A stretch of 64,000 bases of DNA, from contig OX335663.1 in NCBI GenBank assembly GCA_946894095.1, positions 1,488,001-1,552,000 on the forward strand, written 5' to 3'. This DNA comes from Incurvaria masculella. Taxonomy: Eukaryota > Arthropoda > Insecta > Lepidoptera > Incurvariidae. Positions 29,001-36,999 of this stretch are shown piece after piece. The position numbers were made by a program, and so were the translations under genes. Below the pieces are notes generated by a model. It saw only the letters and a program-made list of their open reading frames with translations, ran no database searches and was not told the origin of the DNA. How positions within the stretch are numbered: position 1 is the stretch's first letter; each line of letters opens with the position of its first letter.

Positions 29001-30759
29001 TATTGTCATCGACGTATGTATGTTTATTGTTTATTCATCATCCATAAATATTACCGGGATTTATCATATTTTTAGGGATCCGTACCCACAAGGTGAAAAC
29101 GGAACCCTATTACTAAGCCTCCGATGTCCTTCCGTCCATCCGTCCGTCCGTCCGTCCGTCACAGGGCTGTCTCATGAACCGTAATAGGTAGGCAGCTGAA
29201 ATTTTCACAGAGTGTGTATTTATTTTGCCGCTATACCAACAAATAGGTAAAAAAATAATCATATCCCATACAAAAAACGTGATTTTTTTGTGTTAAATCT
29301 TGAACGATGGTGCGGAACACTTCGTTGCGAGTCCGACTCGCTCTTTGCCGGTTTTTTCATTTAGCCAGCAATCCCAGCGAAGAAGAACTGGCAAGAAACT
29401 CCGCTGTTAATTTTTTTTTTCAACGTCTCTTAGTCTCAGCTTGGTTTTCACTTTTTACTAAAGGGCGGATTACATTGTACTGGTATCGATTGCAAGATTA
29501 TAAGAAAGGCAATTCAATGTGCGGATTAAGCAAATCAGTACTCGGTGGAAGAGGCCCTAAGAAACTGGCTAGGAGGGGAAAGGGCTAAGCTTTAGTTCAG
29601 ACTCACCCCTCTGCTGCAGTATGGCGAGCGCCCGCTTTGTCTTCTCCACCATGCTGAGTATGCAGTTTAGCATCGTGTTGATGTTGCGCCACTCGTCGTC
29701 CGTGCGGGCGGCGAGCGGCGCGGCGGCGGGCGGCGCCGTCAGCGAGCCCACGTCGCGCACCGCTATGCCGTCGCGGGACCGGCTGCAACGAGATGCGAGG
29801 TAACCTCAGAACAAGAAACAATCTAAAATTATAATGTAGCGGGACCAGCTGCAACGAGAGGCGAGGTAGCCTGAGAACAAGAATCAATCTAAAAGTGTAA
29901 TGTAGCGGGACCAGCTGCAACGAGAGGCGAGGTAACCTGAGAACAAAAAACAATCTAAAAGTGTAATGAAGCTGGACCAGCTGCAACGAGAGGCGAGGTA
30001 ACCTCAGAACAAGAAACAATCTAAAAGTGTAATTTAGCGGGACCAGCTGCAACGAGAGGCGAGGTAACCTCAGAACAAGAAACAATCTAAAAGTGTAATG
30101 ACGCTGGACCAGCTGCAATGAGAGGCGAGGTAACCTCAGAACAAGAAACAATCTAAAAGTGTAATGAAGCTGGACCAGCTGCAACGAGAGGCTAGGTAAC
30201 CTCAGAACAAGAAACAATCTAAAAGTGTAATGTAGCGGGACCAGCTGCAAAGAGAAACGAGGTAACCTCAGAACAAGAAACAATCTAGAATTGTTATGTA
30301 GGTAGCGGGACCGGCTGCAAAGAGAAACGAGGTAATCTCAGAACAAGAACAAATCGAAAAGTGTAATCTAACGGGACCAGCAGGAAAGAGAAACCAGGTA
30401 ACCTCAGAGCAAGAAACAATCTAGAAGTGTTATGTAGCGGGACCGGCTGTAACGAGAAGCGAAGAATAATATTGTTTGTTACATAGTAAGTACATTAGAT
30501 TTTGGGGACAAACATCGAGTAGAAATTAGGAATTGCAACATTAGACTTAACTTAACCCCTCACCGACCTCTCGAACGTGAGCATGTCCGGCGCGGTGGCG
30601 TGCGGCGGCGGCTGGTACGTCGGCGCGTACTCGAGCAGGTGCGCGCCGGGCAGAGGGTAGAGGAAGGGCGACGGGTTGAGCAGGAGGGGCCGCTTCGCGG
30701 GAGGCGTGTACTCCGCGTCCGCGGCCTGTCCGTTCGGCACGCTGCCGGACTCGTAGAAT
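16629..30759 (-). CDS. nvy: nervy (ETO/MTG8/RUNX1T1 family co-repressor), C-terminal six exons
   Basis: Exons in transcript order are 30759-30568, 29782-29607, 22355-22225, 21196-21002, 19508-19401 and 17009-16629. They splice in one frame into 393 residues. Recognisable modules are a Pro-rich linker, NHR2 ([20 protein letters not shown]), NHR3 ([19 protein letters not shown]) and the NHR4 MYND zinc finger. From family knowledge, NHR2 forms tetramers, MYND recruits SMRT/NCoR-type co-repressors, and Drosophila Nervy also anchors PKA through NHR3. The N-terminal TAFH (NHR1) domain and the start codon were not found, so the gene must begin upstream, possibly beyond the window. Introns reach 7.25 kb and are full of repeats. 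Confidence 0.9.
17169..17718. mobile_element. TTAA-flanked MITE, copy D (inverted)
   Basis: The termini are TTAAGGCGGCCCAACCCG and CGGGTTGGGCCACCTTAA, in the same orientation as copy C. It lies about 160 bases upstream of the nervy last exon, inside the intron. Confidence 0.8.
17929..18193. mobile_element. MITE with about 64-bp TIRs (GCGGCCTTATTGCCGAACAG)
   Basis: Bases 17929-17992 and the inverse ending at 18193 are near-identical. Each contains 'cagcgattgtcgctg'-type nested short palindromes. A middle pair, 'tcgacttaccgataccgacg', is weaker. Non-coding, in a nervy intron. Confidence 0.75.
18270..18455 (+). repeat. tRNA-like SINE with near-complete cloverleaf
   Basis: Bases 18314-18386 fold as a 73-nt tRNA: a 7-bp acceptor stem with one mismatch and one G-T pair, D stem GCG/CGC, anticodon stem ATACC/GGTAT and T stem GCTGG/CCAGC. 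The A box (TGGCGAAATTGG) and B box (GGTTCGGGTCC) are intact. The D arm 'tggcgaaattggtagacgc' resembles bacterial leucine tRNA. The anticodon loop CGCGAAT lacks U33, so it is unlikely to be a working tRNA. A diverged copy lies at 46,850-46,985, and its 3' domain recurs at 47,885-47,960. Confidence 0.65.
18510..18985 (+). repeat. Interspersed repeat, copy 1 (pair with 39,767)
   Basis: It shows extended similarity to 39,767-40,235, from 'agatggcgcctttt' through 'attgcgcgccatctatcggc' to 'ctgtgacgtag'. There is no coding and no clear termini. It carries two AGATGGCGC cores (18517-18525 and minus 18676-18684). Confidence 0.65.
19401..19508 (-). CDS. nvy: nervy MYND zinc-finger exon (NHR4)
   Basis: It encodes [20 protein letters not shown] and onward to [11 protein letters not shown]. 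Seven of the eight ligands (C-x2-C, C-x2-C, C-x3-C, H) are here. The acceptor region reads CCGCAGCAG, a tandem NAGNAG acceptor that could include or omit one Gln just before the first Cys. The donor CAG|GTCAGT is phase 0. Confidence 0.92.
20012..20704. mobile_element. TTAA-flanked MITE, copy E, degenerate, with nested MITE
   Basis: The body matches copies A and B ('ccccatacaaatgtagacag', 'tgtctgatgaccattggcat', 'ccgtgcccgcgaatgag'). The left terminus is decayed and the right one is CCACCTTAA. The element at 20,521-20,679 interrupts it. Confidence 0.7.
20521..20679. mobile_element. PIF/Harbinger-like MITE (GGGCCTAGTGCACGAA), nested
   Basis: The TIRs GGGCCTAGTGCACGAA and TTCGTGCAATCGGGGC are flanked by TAA and TTA, close to a 3-bp TWA duplication. 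The longer relative at 55,587-56,308 has the same termini. The inner arms 'acacgtcact' and 'agtgacgtgt' pair. Confidence 0.6.
21002..21196 (-). CDS. nvy: nervy NHR3 helix exon and Pro-rich linker
   Basis: It encodes [20 protein letters not shown], then [18 protein letters not shown], then a Pro-rich linker up to AQQN. The amphipathic helix corresponds to NHR3, the segment reported to bind PKA regulatory subunits in Drosophila Nervy. The acceptor is GTCGCAG and the donor AAT|GTACGT. Very GC-rich. Confidence 0.88.
21577..21910. mobile_element. MITE TTAAGG...CCGACCCAT family, inverted copy
   Basis: It starts TTAAGGCTGTTCCGACCCAT and ends TGGGTCGGAACATCCTTAA. It is the reverse of the copy at 2,966 and carries GCGCCATCT at 21748-21756. 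It lies in the nervy intron between the two NHR3 exons. Confidence 0.75.
22225..22355 (-). CDS. nvy: nervy NHR3 upstream exon
   Basis: It encodes [20 protein letters not shown], then [20 protein letters not shown], ending VNQ. The junction AVNQ|VKRQA matches the strongly conserved ETO-family AVNEVKRQA. The acceptor is GCCCGCAG and the donor CAG|GTGAGC. Confidence 0.88.
23540..23790 (-). repeat. SINE, tRNA-headed, internally deleted
   Basis: On the minus strand: a tRNA-like head ('gtggcacggggactagacta', 'gggttcagatcctcgcccg'), then the central domain. It jumps at about 23,588 straight to the tail 'gtagttttgtggtatgg', so about 100 bases of the tail region are missing. Confidence 0.6.
24395..24570. 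repeat. Interspersed repeat, one of an inverted pair
   Basis: Similar in reverse orientation to 27,294-27,475. Shared pieces are 'aagataatactaataattac', 'gatggcca', 'tttcgcagttgtttg' and 'cacttagcagcgcc'. The two could form a 2.7-kb-loop hairpin in the nervy pre-mRNA. Confidence 0.55.
25789..26817 (+). mobile_element. Tc1/mariner-like transposon relic (about 1.03 kb)
   Basis: The ends GGATGTCCCAGAAGTAAAGA and the inverse of GGGGTGCCCCAGAAGTAAAT form a TIR pair. Between them is a decayed transposase with many stops; helix-turn-helix-like scraps such as '[17 protein letters not shown]' remain. The size and TIRs fit the Tc1/mariner superfamily. It is not functional. Confidence 0.55.
27294..27475. 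repeat. Interspersed repeat, second of the inverted pair
   Basis: Reverse-complement relative of 24,395-24,570. No termini or coding are recognised. Confidence 0.5.
27752..27815 (-). repeat. 'CCGGCCAAG' element, end fragment
   Basis: It reads 'gatggtacggaacccttcgt', then 'gagtccgactcgcacttggc', then 'cggttttttt', the inverted 5' end of the family described at 5,449. Confidence 0.65.
27965..28070 (+). repeat. SINE central-domain fragment
   Basis: It contains 'ctattaggtggtagggttaa' and 'cattggatgaaaagatgg', typical of the domain shared by all SINEs here. Head and tail are missing. Confidence 0.5.
28966..28994 (+). repeat. 'CCGGCCAAG' element, short 5' hairpin fragment
   Basis: 'ccaagtgcgagtcggactcg' followed by 'cactcgaa' is the start of the family in plus orientation. 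It lies just upstream of an inverted copy. Confidence 0.5.
29073..29357 (-). repeat. 'CCGGCCAAG' element, inverted copy
   Basis: From 'tagggatccgtacccacaag' through a (GTCC)n run to 'gagtccgactcgctctttgc' and 'cggtttttt'. Same structure as the copy at 5,449, on the other strand. Confidence 0.7.
29459..29575. repeat. Single diverged unit of the 102-bp repeat
   Basis: 'actaaagggcggattacatt', 'gtactggtatcgattgcaag' and 'ggccctaagaaactgg' match the tandem unit at 14,046-14,590. Here the unit is solitary, just downstream of the nervy NHR2 exon donor. Confidence 0.55.
29607..29782 (-). CDS. nvy: nervy NHR2 oligomerisation exon
   Basis: It encodes [18 protein letters not shown], an Ala/Pro linker, then [20 protein letters not shown] and [13 protein letters not shown]. 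The hydrophobic heptads and the DEWRxIxxMLNCIxxMVEKT core identify NHR2, the tetramerisation domain. The acceptor CGTTGCAG at 29783-29784 is the founder of the adjacent minisatellite. The donor AGGG|GTGAGT is phase 1. Confidence 0.92.
29774..30460. repeat. 66-bp minisatellite (about 11 units) built from the nervy NHR2 splice acceptor
   Basis: 'gggaccagctgcaacgagag' recurs every 66 bases (one interval is 70) from 29,774 to about 30,437. Read on the minus strand, every unit has a pyrimidine tract and CTCGTTGCAG followed by a copy of the first exon bases. The unit nearest the exon is the real acceptor. The period is a multiple of three, which explains a long spurious minus-strand frame. Confidence 0.88.
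30568..30759 (-). CDS. nvy: nervy linker exon between NHR1 and NHR2
   Basis: It encodes [35 protein letters not shown] and onward to DMLTFE. To keep phase with the NHR2 exon, the donor must be AG|GTCGGT (end 30568). A better-looking donor TCG|GTGAGG four bases later would shift the frame. The acceptor is CCGTTGCAG. The linker is Pro-rich, as in other ETO proteins. Confidence 0.7.
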
Positions 30760-31332
30760 CTGCAACGGGGGAGACGGCGTTGGTTAGTCCTTTGTTAGGT
30801 AGCGGAGAAGGCTTACAGCCTTACTAATAAAAATAATGACCTCTTAGGACCTCTGTTCACGCTTCTTATACCAAACGTAACCGACTCCTGTAAACACTAA
30901 AATTTTACTAAGCTTCTTATATGCCCTAGCCCATAGACGTATGTTTAGCAAAGTTATACATTAGAATAGCGTCCCTATATCAGTTGTTTTTTTAATCAGT
31001 TGCCACCATTTGGTTGTTGAATAAACATCCATTTGAAAGATTTTCTTTGTAATTCGTCTCATCTTAGACAAAACCATCATTTCGGATCGTATAACTCATT
31101 CTGATAGAATATTCTTAAAATGTTTCTAATTTTATAAAATAAGTATACCTGATTTTTACAGTTACTTACTATTTTATGTTCGAGCGTTCATGTGTTATAG
31201 TTTTTACACATTGGATGATTACACATCTTCAGCTGTTTAAGATGTTCTGATAGTAAATCTATCATCAACCCTGCCGTTACAGAGCAACAATGGCAAAAGT
31301 TCACGCAAGCGAACGCCATCGATTCCGATTGG
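30760..31332. other. Nervy upstream intron, no gene seen
   Basis: AT-rich, without an open frame of coding character and without a recognised repeat. Confidence 0.5.
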
Positions 31333-33633
31333 GGGCCATTCCACCCAGAGTGACACTTTAGGGGATTTAATTTTTTTTGCAATATTCAATGGTTTTTTGT
31401 CATATATTTAAAGGTACATGTTTTAAATTATCAAAAATAATAAGAGTTGAAACAACCAAACAAAATTTTCTTGATTTTTATCAATTTATGTCTGTCCACC
31501 CGGAGGTAATATTTAGGGAGGTAGAAATACGAATTTGGAAACACACAGCCTGTCACCTGTCAAACTGACTGCTTTGTTTTTAGAGGTTATATGGCAAGTT
31601 GGATAACTAAAGAAGATGTTTTAATTTTTTTTATAACTTTTACGGTAAGTTTTTGTTATTTTTCGTCCAAAACTATTTCCCCTACCCTCATGTCACCCCC
31701 GTCACGAAAAAATAACATTAGTTTAGTTATTTATTTAAAGGTTAGCATTTTTCTCACACAATTTTGTCAAAGTGAGAAGAAATTTTTGTGTTCCAAGGAA
31801 CACCAAGAATTTAAAAGATTTTCTTAAGTTTTGTAGTATTTTAGCTGTGACGGGGGTGACATATTTTCCGTGACGGGGGTGACATATTTTTCTGTGACGG
31901 GGGTGACAATTTGATTAGTTAACATTAAATGTATAAATCATACTTTTACGTAAGACTAAATGAATAAAACATCAATGAAGAGATTAAATCTGGTTACTTT
32001 GGGTAGTCAAGATTGATTAAAGATGCACGGTGTGTACAGAACTGATAGCAGAGCAGCATAGATTAAGAGATATACTATATGAAACATTTGTATGGCTATT
32101 GAAGACCTCAGAACTACAATGAAATGATCTTTTTTCGCAACATCGCATGGTTAAGGAACGGTAGCTGCAATTGGAGGGATGGTAAAGTGAATGGCGTCGG
32201 GGCTGATGTGAAGTCCAGAAAAGCGATCGTCAACAATGCTCACCATTTATTCACACACATAGAAGCAATGAACATAAAATCCATGTACATTGCCTCAGAA
32301 GACATATCTAGCAACAAAAATGTTTTAGAAGAAAGGATGAATATTCCTAATAAACCATGTATACCACAAAATCACTTTATCTAAGAATACTGTACCGATA
32401 TCACCATGGAACAGCTCATGGTGTAGGGTTTAGAGGACTTGCTTTTCATACGAGAGAAAATCTCTCAAATCCTCGCCCCGATCACGCACCACTTTATTTC
32501 TCTTTCTGAGCTGGATAAGTGCATTTCGTTATGAATGCGAGTTGTTCCATGGTTTGCAACTGTAAAACTGTAGGTTAAGCCCACCCGAACTAGTACCACC
32601 ACATTGGATGAAACTGTGTTTGAATCAGCAATTAAAAATTGTCCTAGTTTTCTATCCAGTTCAGTGTTGTTGTGTGCTTATAAAAGGAAGGTCCTGGCAT
32701 GGCACCTAATTCCTTCGGGAATGTGGTGTATTAGGCTAATATCATGACGGTAGTTGTGTTGTATTAGCCATATATGTCAGTTCTATAAAAAAATGGCCCA
32801 GACAGCAAAGTCAGAGGTCACACCCACCTACTGTCCCAAACGAATATGTCAAAGTAAATGAACTTTGTTGAAATAGGATTACCTTTAGGAAAAGGTGAAG
32901 CCTTATAATTTGCCACCATTCTTTAAGTCGGCATGGGGACCAGTTTAGTGACATTAAAAAAACATGAAAAAGAGTGTCAAAACTTGGATTTAGCATGAAG
33001 AAGAGGATACATCGGAGGAAGGTACCCATATTATTAAAATAAAAGTTGATCCTCCGATCATGGAAAAAATTAAGAGCCAATTTTGTTTCGATTAATTATG
33101 GGATGTACCTACCTAATGATATTTATTTAAGTGTGCGAAGTTAACGACATATTATTGAGCAGTTTTAAGTTCAATAAACAAGATTTCATCCATACTAATA
33201 TCGTTTCTTGTGACTGCGTCACCCCCGTCACAAATTGCTGTCACCCCCGTCACACTTTTGAATATTTATATAAAAAAAACTTTTCATTTTAGTTACTCCT
33301 CAACAAGATATGAAGGTCTCCAATTCATTATCTTTGGTTAGCAGTAATTTCCCCATTCTATTTCATATATATTTTTTTGGAAAATCAAGTTTTTTCCCGT
33401 TGACTCTGACCCTAAGGTGTTTTTAAGGTCACCCCCGTCACAGAAACATATTATTAATTATCGAAAAAACCGAAATGTCATCAATGTGTATTGATGTTAA
33501 TTTATATTGTTTGATATGTTTTCTTTACTGATTAATAACCATTATGGCAAAAAACATGAATTTATAACTGTAATAAGCCCTTAAACTTCAAAAATAGTGT
33601 TAAAATGTCACCCCCGTCACAATGGAATGGCCC
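31333..33633. mobile_element. 2.3-kb DNA transposon relic with GTGACGGGGGTGACA subterminal repeats
   Basis: The termini are GGGCCATTCCA (31333) and its inverse TGGAATGGCCC (ending 33633), with TTGG on both outer sides. Inside are at least seven copies of TGTCACCCCCGTCAC: inverted ones at about 31,849-31,907 and direct ones at 33,220-33,254, 33,429 and 33,607, plus one at 31,688. A plus-strand scrap at about 32,124-32,384 reads GVGADVKSRKAIVNNAHHLF and ends in a stop. Its spacing resembles the G-[IV]-G-x2-[VL]-K segment I associate with uncharacterised insect DDE transposases (weak). A SINE is inserted at 32,400. Superfamily unknown. Confidence 0.65.
32400..32786 (+). repeat. SINE, tRNA-headed, full length
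   Basis: The tRNA-like head ('cagctcatggtgtagggttt', 'ctcaaatcctcgccccg') is followed by the shared central domain ('aggttaagcccacccgaact'), the tail 'ggtcctggcatggcacc', 'cgggaatgtggtgta', 'gttgtattagccat' and an A-run. Nested in the 2.3-kb transposon. Confidence 0.8.
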
Positions 33634-35989
33634 TTGGGTAACTCAGACGGTATTTCAATGGCGGAGGGCGGCTCCGGCTGACGCGGCCGTTGTGACCGTC
33701 TGTTGTTCAACAAATTATTTATTATTTAATTTCCCCAGTTCCACCGCTCCCGGACAATGTTTACGGGAGTTGAGAAATTATTGAAAAGTAGTTGAGCGTT
33801 TGTTTGCAAAGCTTTGTTGTATGTGATAAGTTTTGAATTTCCTGCTCAAGGAATAGGATTGAATCAGCAGCAGTATTTTTCTATCGTATAACTTTTAGCG
33901 AGCAATTATTATATAAAATATATGTATATGTACATCCATCTGTTTTGCTATTCATCCGTTCTATAATATTCGCAACAGTATATTTTTTAAATACGTGCTT
34001 CTTAAATATGTGTGAAGAGTAGGGATAACTATATTCTCAGGCGGCATATCTATGTAACGTAACGTAACGCACGCCAAGTGCACCGGTAGACCTACAAGAG
34101 GGTTAGTTTCTAATCTGTGAATCCAGGAACAGCCACGTACGTAATCGTAACCAAATTGGTTGTGACCTCTCAGAATATGAGATTACATTACAATAAATAA
34201 TGCATGGCATCTCGACTGACCAATGTGAAAATGATATTTACAAATAAAAGTATGTATTGCACGAATATTTTGGATTGACTTTTCCTTCAATCCGTTAGCG
34301 CACTCGAAGAATGTTCGAAATTTGAATCACGCAAACAACTAGCCTTTGTTGTCAAACTGTCAACTAGCGAGCGGCGACACGACGTCAGAACTTTATCGGG
34401 ATTCATATATTTGTCATTAAAAATAACTAATCTTTTTTTAAATTTACAATTAATTCGACGTTATTTACACCGTGGACATGGGGTTCAGACCAAATTGTAA
34501 AAATACATCAAGTCATATAAAAAAAGGAGAAAGAAAAAACCATCCCATCTCGCGTTAGTATCAAGCGCTTTACGCAGCATTAAATTCTTACTTCTGGGCG
34601 ATATTTACGCATGTTAGGCTGTATCTAAAATTAAACATCATAAATTTTCCGAGTTCCCAAGTCATATTTTTTTATTTTTAAAGTTAGGTTTTGCAAAAGG
34701 ATGAACAACATTTGTTTAGTTTTAGACTCAGCATCACCTCTATAAATTTAATTAAGAGTTACTATTTGACCCTTTTCCCATTATACTCAGAACGTCGGGT
34801 TCTCTCATGAACAACGTCTTCTTAGTATATGCAAAGCTTAATTTAATTAATTAATTAATATACATAATGCACTTATCCAAATCCGAAAAAGAAAGAATGC
34901 ATTTGAACAGTTGACTTCTGGTATGAGAATAAAGTCCCCGCGCTTCCTAGCTATGAGCAAGTCGAGATTACGCAAAGTTATTGCAGTAAGCTTAAGTAAC
35001 TGCTGTTTCCACTTCTAGTAAACGAAAAGAAAGAAGAAAAACAAATCATAGCTTATAGACCAGTGAAGTTTCTTTATGGGTTATTCTTCACTGAATCAAT
35101 CAAATCCGTGGAACAATCAAATTGTGACATGACTAAGTGTTGTTTGAATACCAGAACTTGAATAAATAATTTAAATGGAACATGCATAACACAATTTAAT
35201 CGAAAACAATATTTCATAACAAAAATTAAAGTAACTACTAGCAACGTCTTTTTTTAATGTTCCTAGAACACTAGCGGCGTTTCCGCGTTGAATAGCCAGA
35301 CTAATTTTTTGGTAACAGTAGGCCCCCGATTGTGGGACCCCGGTTTAAATTAAATGAAATAGTAATTTCCAACTCGATTCACCGAGATTGAGGCCCATCG
35401 ACAGTTGAATAGTTTGCCCAATTGTACGGATCCCGCGGTACAGTGAACGTACATTTTCAATTTGACGCGCCGAGTGTTTTCATCCGTGCGGGTGACACCG
35501 GCGCGCTCCCGCCGCGGTACCGGCAGAGTGCGACACCGACAGAGCGTCGCCCGGCGGACGAGGGGTTAACTCGCTAAGTGGACGTTGATGGCGAGTTATT
35601 AATCCTATTCGATCCTCTAATGACGCTTCGACATCTGCCGGATGGTTGTGAGTAGATGAGTGTTGGGGGTAGGTTTTAGATGGTTATAGGAATGTATTTG
35701 TGGTTCGGCTTAGGGCGCGCGGAGAAAATGTTTTTAATAGTGGCGAGTGATCAAAATAATATTTATGTAAAATTTGCTGCGGCCCCGGCTACACTCGGGG
35801 CAATATCGAAAAGTTTATCATAAAATGCAGCCTATGCCCAGCGTTGGAATTGCCAATAAGCCATGTAAGCCGCGGCAAGTCCGGCTGCCTGTCACGCTCC
35901 AGACCATAACCTATCCGTTTGCACGTGGCACGTAGAATCACGTCGATCCGTTGCTGTGTCGCTGCGTGAAAGAAGCACAAACCAGTTTG
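33634..35989. other. Region without supported genes; GC-rich patches
   Basis: 34,040-34,190 is a diverged end of the 'GGAGGTCGCGAC' MITE. 35,270-35,680 is unusually free of repeats and locally GC-rich ('cgcgctcccgccgcggtacc', 'cgtcgcccggcggacgag'), which could mark a conserved regulatory block or a 5' exon. I cannot assign it. Confidence 0.4.
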
Positions 35990-36335
35990 GAGAGCTCGTA
36001 GTGTAGGGGCTAGAGGACTTGCCTTTCATTCGAGAGGTTATGGGTTCAAATCCTCGCCCATCGCGAGCTGTTCCATGGCGCGGAACCCATGTAAAACTGT
36101 AAGTCCCCTTCCCTTACTAGGTGGGAGGGTTAAGCTGACCCGTGTTGTTTACCACCGAATTGGATGAAACTGTGGTTGCACACCCTATGAACAAATTGTT
36201 AGCGTTTTCCATCCAGTTCAGTGTAGCAATGCTTATAAGGGAAATATCCTCGCATGGATCCTAATTCCTTCGGGAATGTGGTATATTGGGCGTATGTCAT
36301 AACGGTAGTTGTGAGGTATTAGCCATCCATGTCAG
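35990..36335 (+). repeat. SINE, tRNA-headed, full length
   Basis: The head reads 'gctcgtagtgtaggggctag', then the B-box-like 'gggttcaaatcctcgcc'. The central domain is 'cttactaggtgggagggtta', and the tail 'gaattccttcgggaatgtgg'-like runs to 'attagccatccatgtcagg'. Confidence 0.8.
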
Positions 36336-36412
36336 GTTGGCAGATACGCAATTTTATAGTTGGTTCTACTAAAATTGTGCTGAAAGAACTAGATAACATT
36401 TATCGAAAATAT

Positions 36413-36995
36413 CGTATTTTGTCTCAGTCAGGTGGCGAGTCAAGAATAGGCAGGCTTCGAACTTTAACTTGGGACTCTCTTCGTAGCTCGGGCTACGTAG
36501 TTCAGATGAATCTTGTATCAATACCCGGGTCGTCTGTACTGAACGACGAAACGGGTCACTCGTTCGCAAATATTCGTTTCGACTCGCGTGCGAGCACAGA
36601 AAAAGTCGCATCGATTTTAAGTGAAGTATCTTCACTGAAACTGCTTTCATATCGCGGTAGCAATCGCAGAAGCACGCTGCAATGCTTCGGTGCTCGCACT
36701 GCCGTACTTTATACCGACACAGCCGACGGATGCTAGACCGATGACCGACCGGTGAGCTCGGCTCGCGGCTCGGATTGCGAACGAACGGGTCAATAGAAAC
36801 GGTTTTCAAATCTATGGTTACAGATTTTAAATATGTTTGTAGTCTGTGGTCTTTGCTGATTCTTCTGTGCGTTCCTTCCTTTCTGACCGAACGGGTCAAA
36901 AAGACTCGTTCAATTTCGGGGCGTTCGGTCAGACCCGGGTCACGAAAATCCTGCGAACGATCCTTCGCTAGAATCTTCGTTTCGAACTGACTTGC
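36413..36995. repeat. Unclassified segment rich in CGAACGGGTC-type motifs
   Basis: Variants of (G/C)AACGGGTCA recur at about 36,551, 36,780 and 36,888, and 'cggtcagacccgggtcacga' lies at about 36,928. Open frames on both strands are short and lack coding bias. Weakly similar motifs ('gggttcacgag', 'ggattcacgag') occur at 53,690 and 52,060. Confidence 0.35.
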
Positions 36996-36999
36996 AGCA

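Larger units (their letters stand above)
22356..29606. other. Large nervy intron (7.25 kb)
   Basis: Intron between the NHR2 and NHR3 exons. It holds a SINE (23,540), an inverted repeat pair (24,395 and 27,294), a Tc1/mariner-like relic (25,789-26,817) and 'CCGGCCAAG' elements (27,752 and 29,073). The remainder is AT-rich with no supported coding. Confidence 0.6.

Noticed and set aside
29603..30283. Long minus-strand open frame of 226 codons with a 22-residue repeat
   Set aside because: It is the 66-bp minisatellite read in a frame without stops, running into the nervy exon out of its true frame. The 66-base period (22 codons) explains the openness.
31333..33633. CRISPR-like array because of the repeated GTGACGGGGGTGACA
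   Set aside because: The repeats are irregularly spaced, in both orientations and near transposon ends in an animal genome; there are no spacers of constant length and no cas genes.
36329..36899. Overlapping 135- and 176-codon frames on opposite strands
   Set aside because: Both cover the CGAACGGGTC motif segment; similar openness on both strands and no homology argue against coding.
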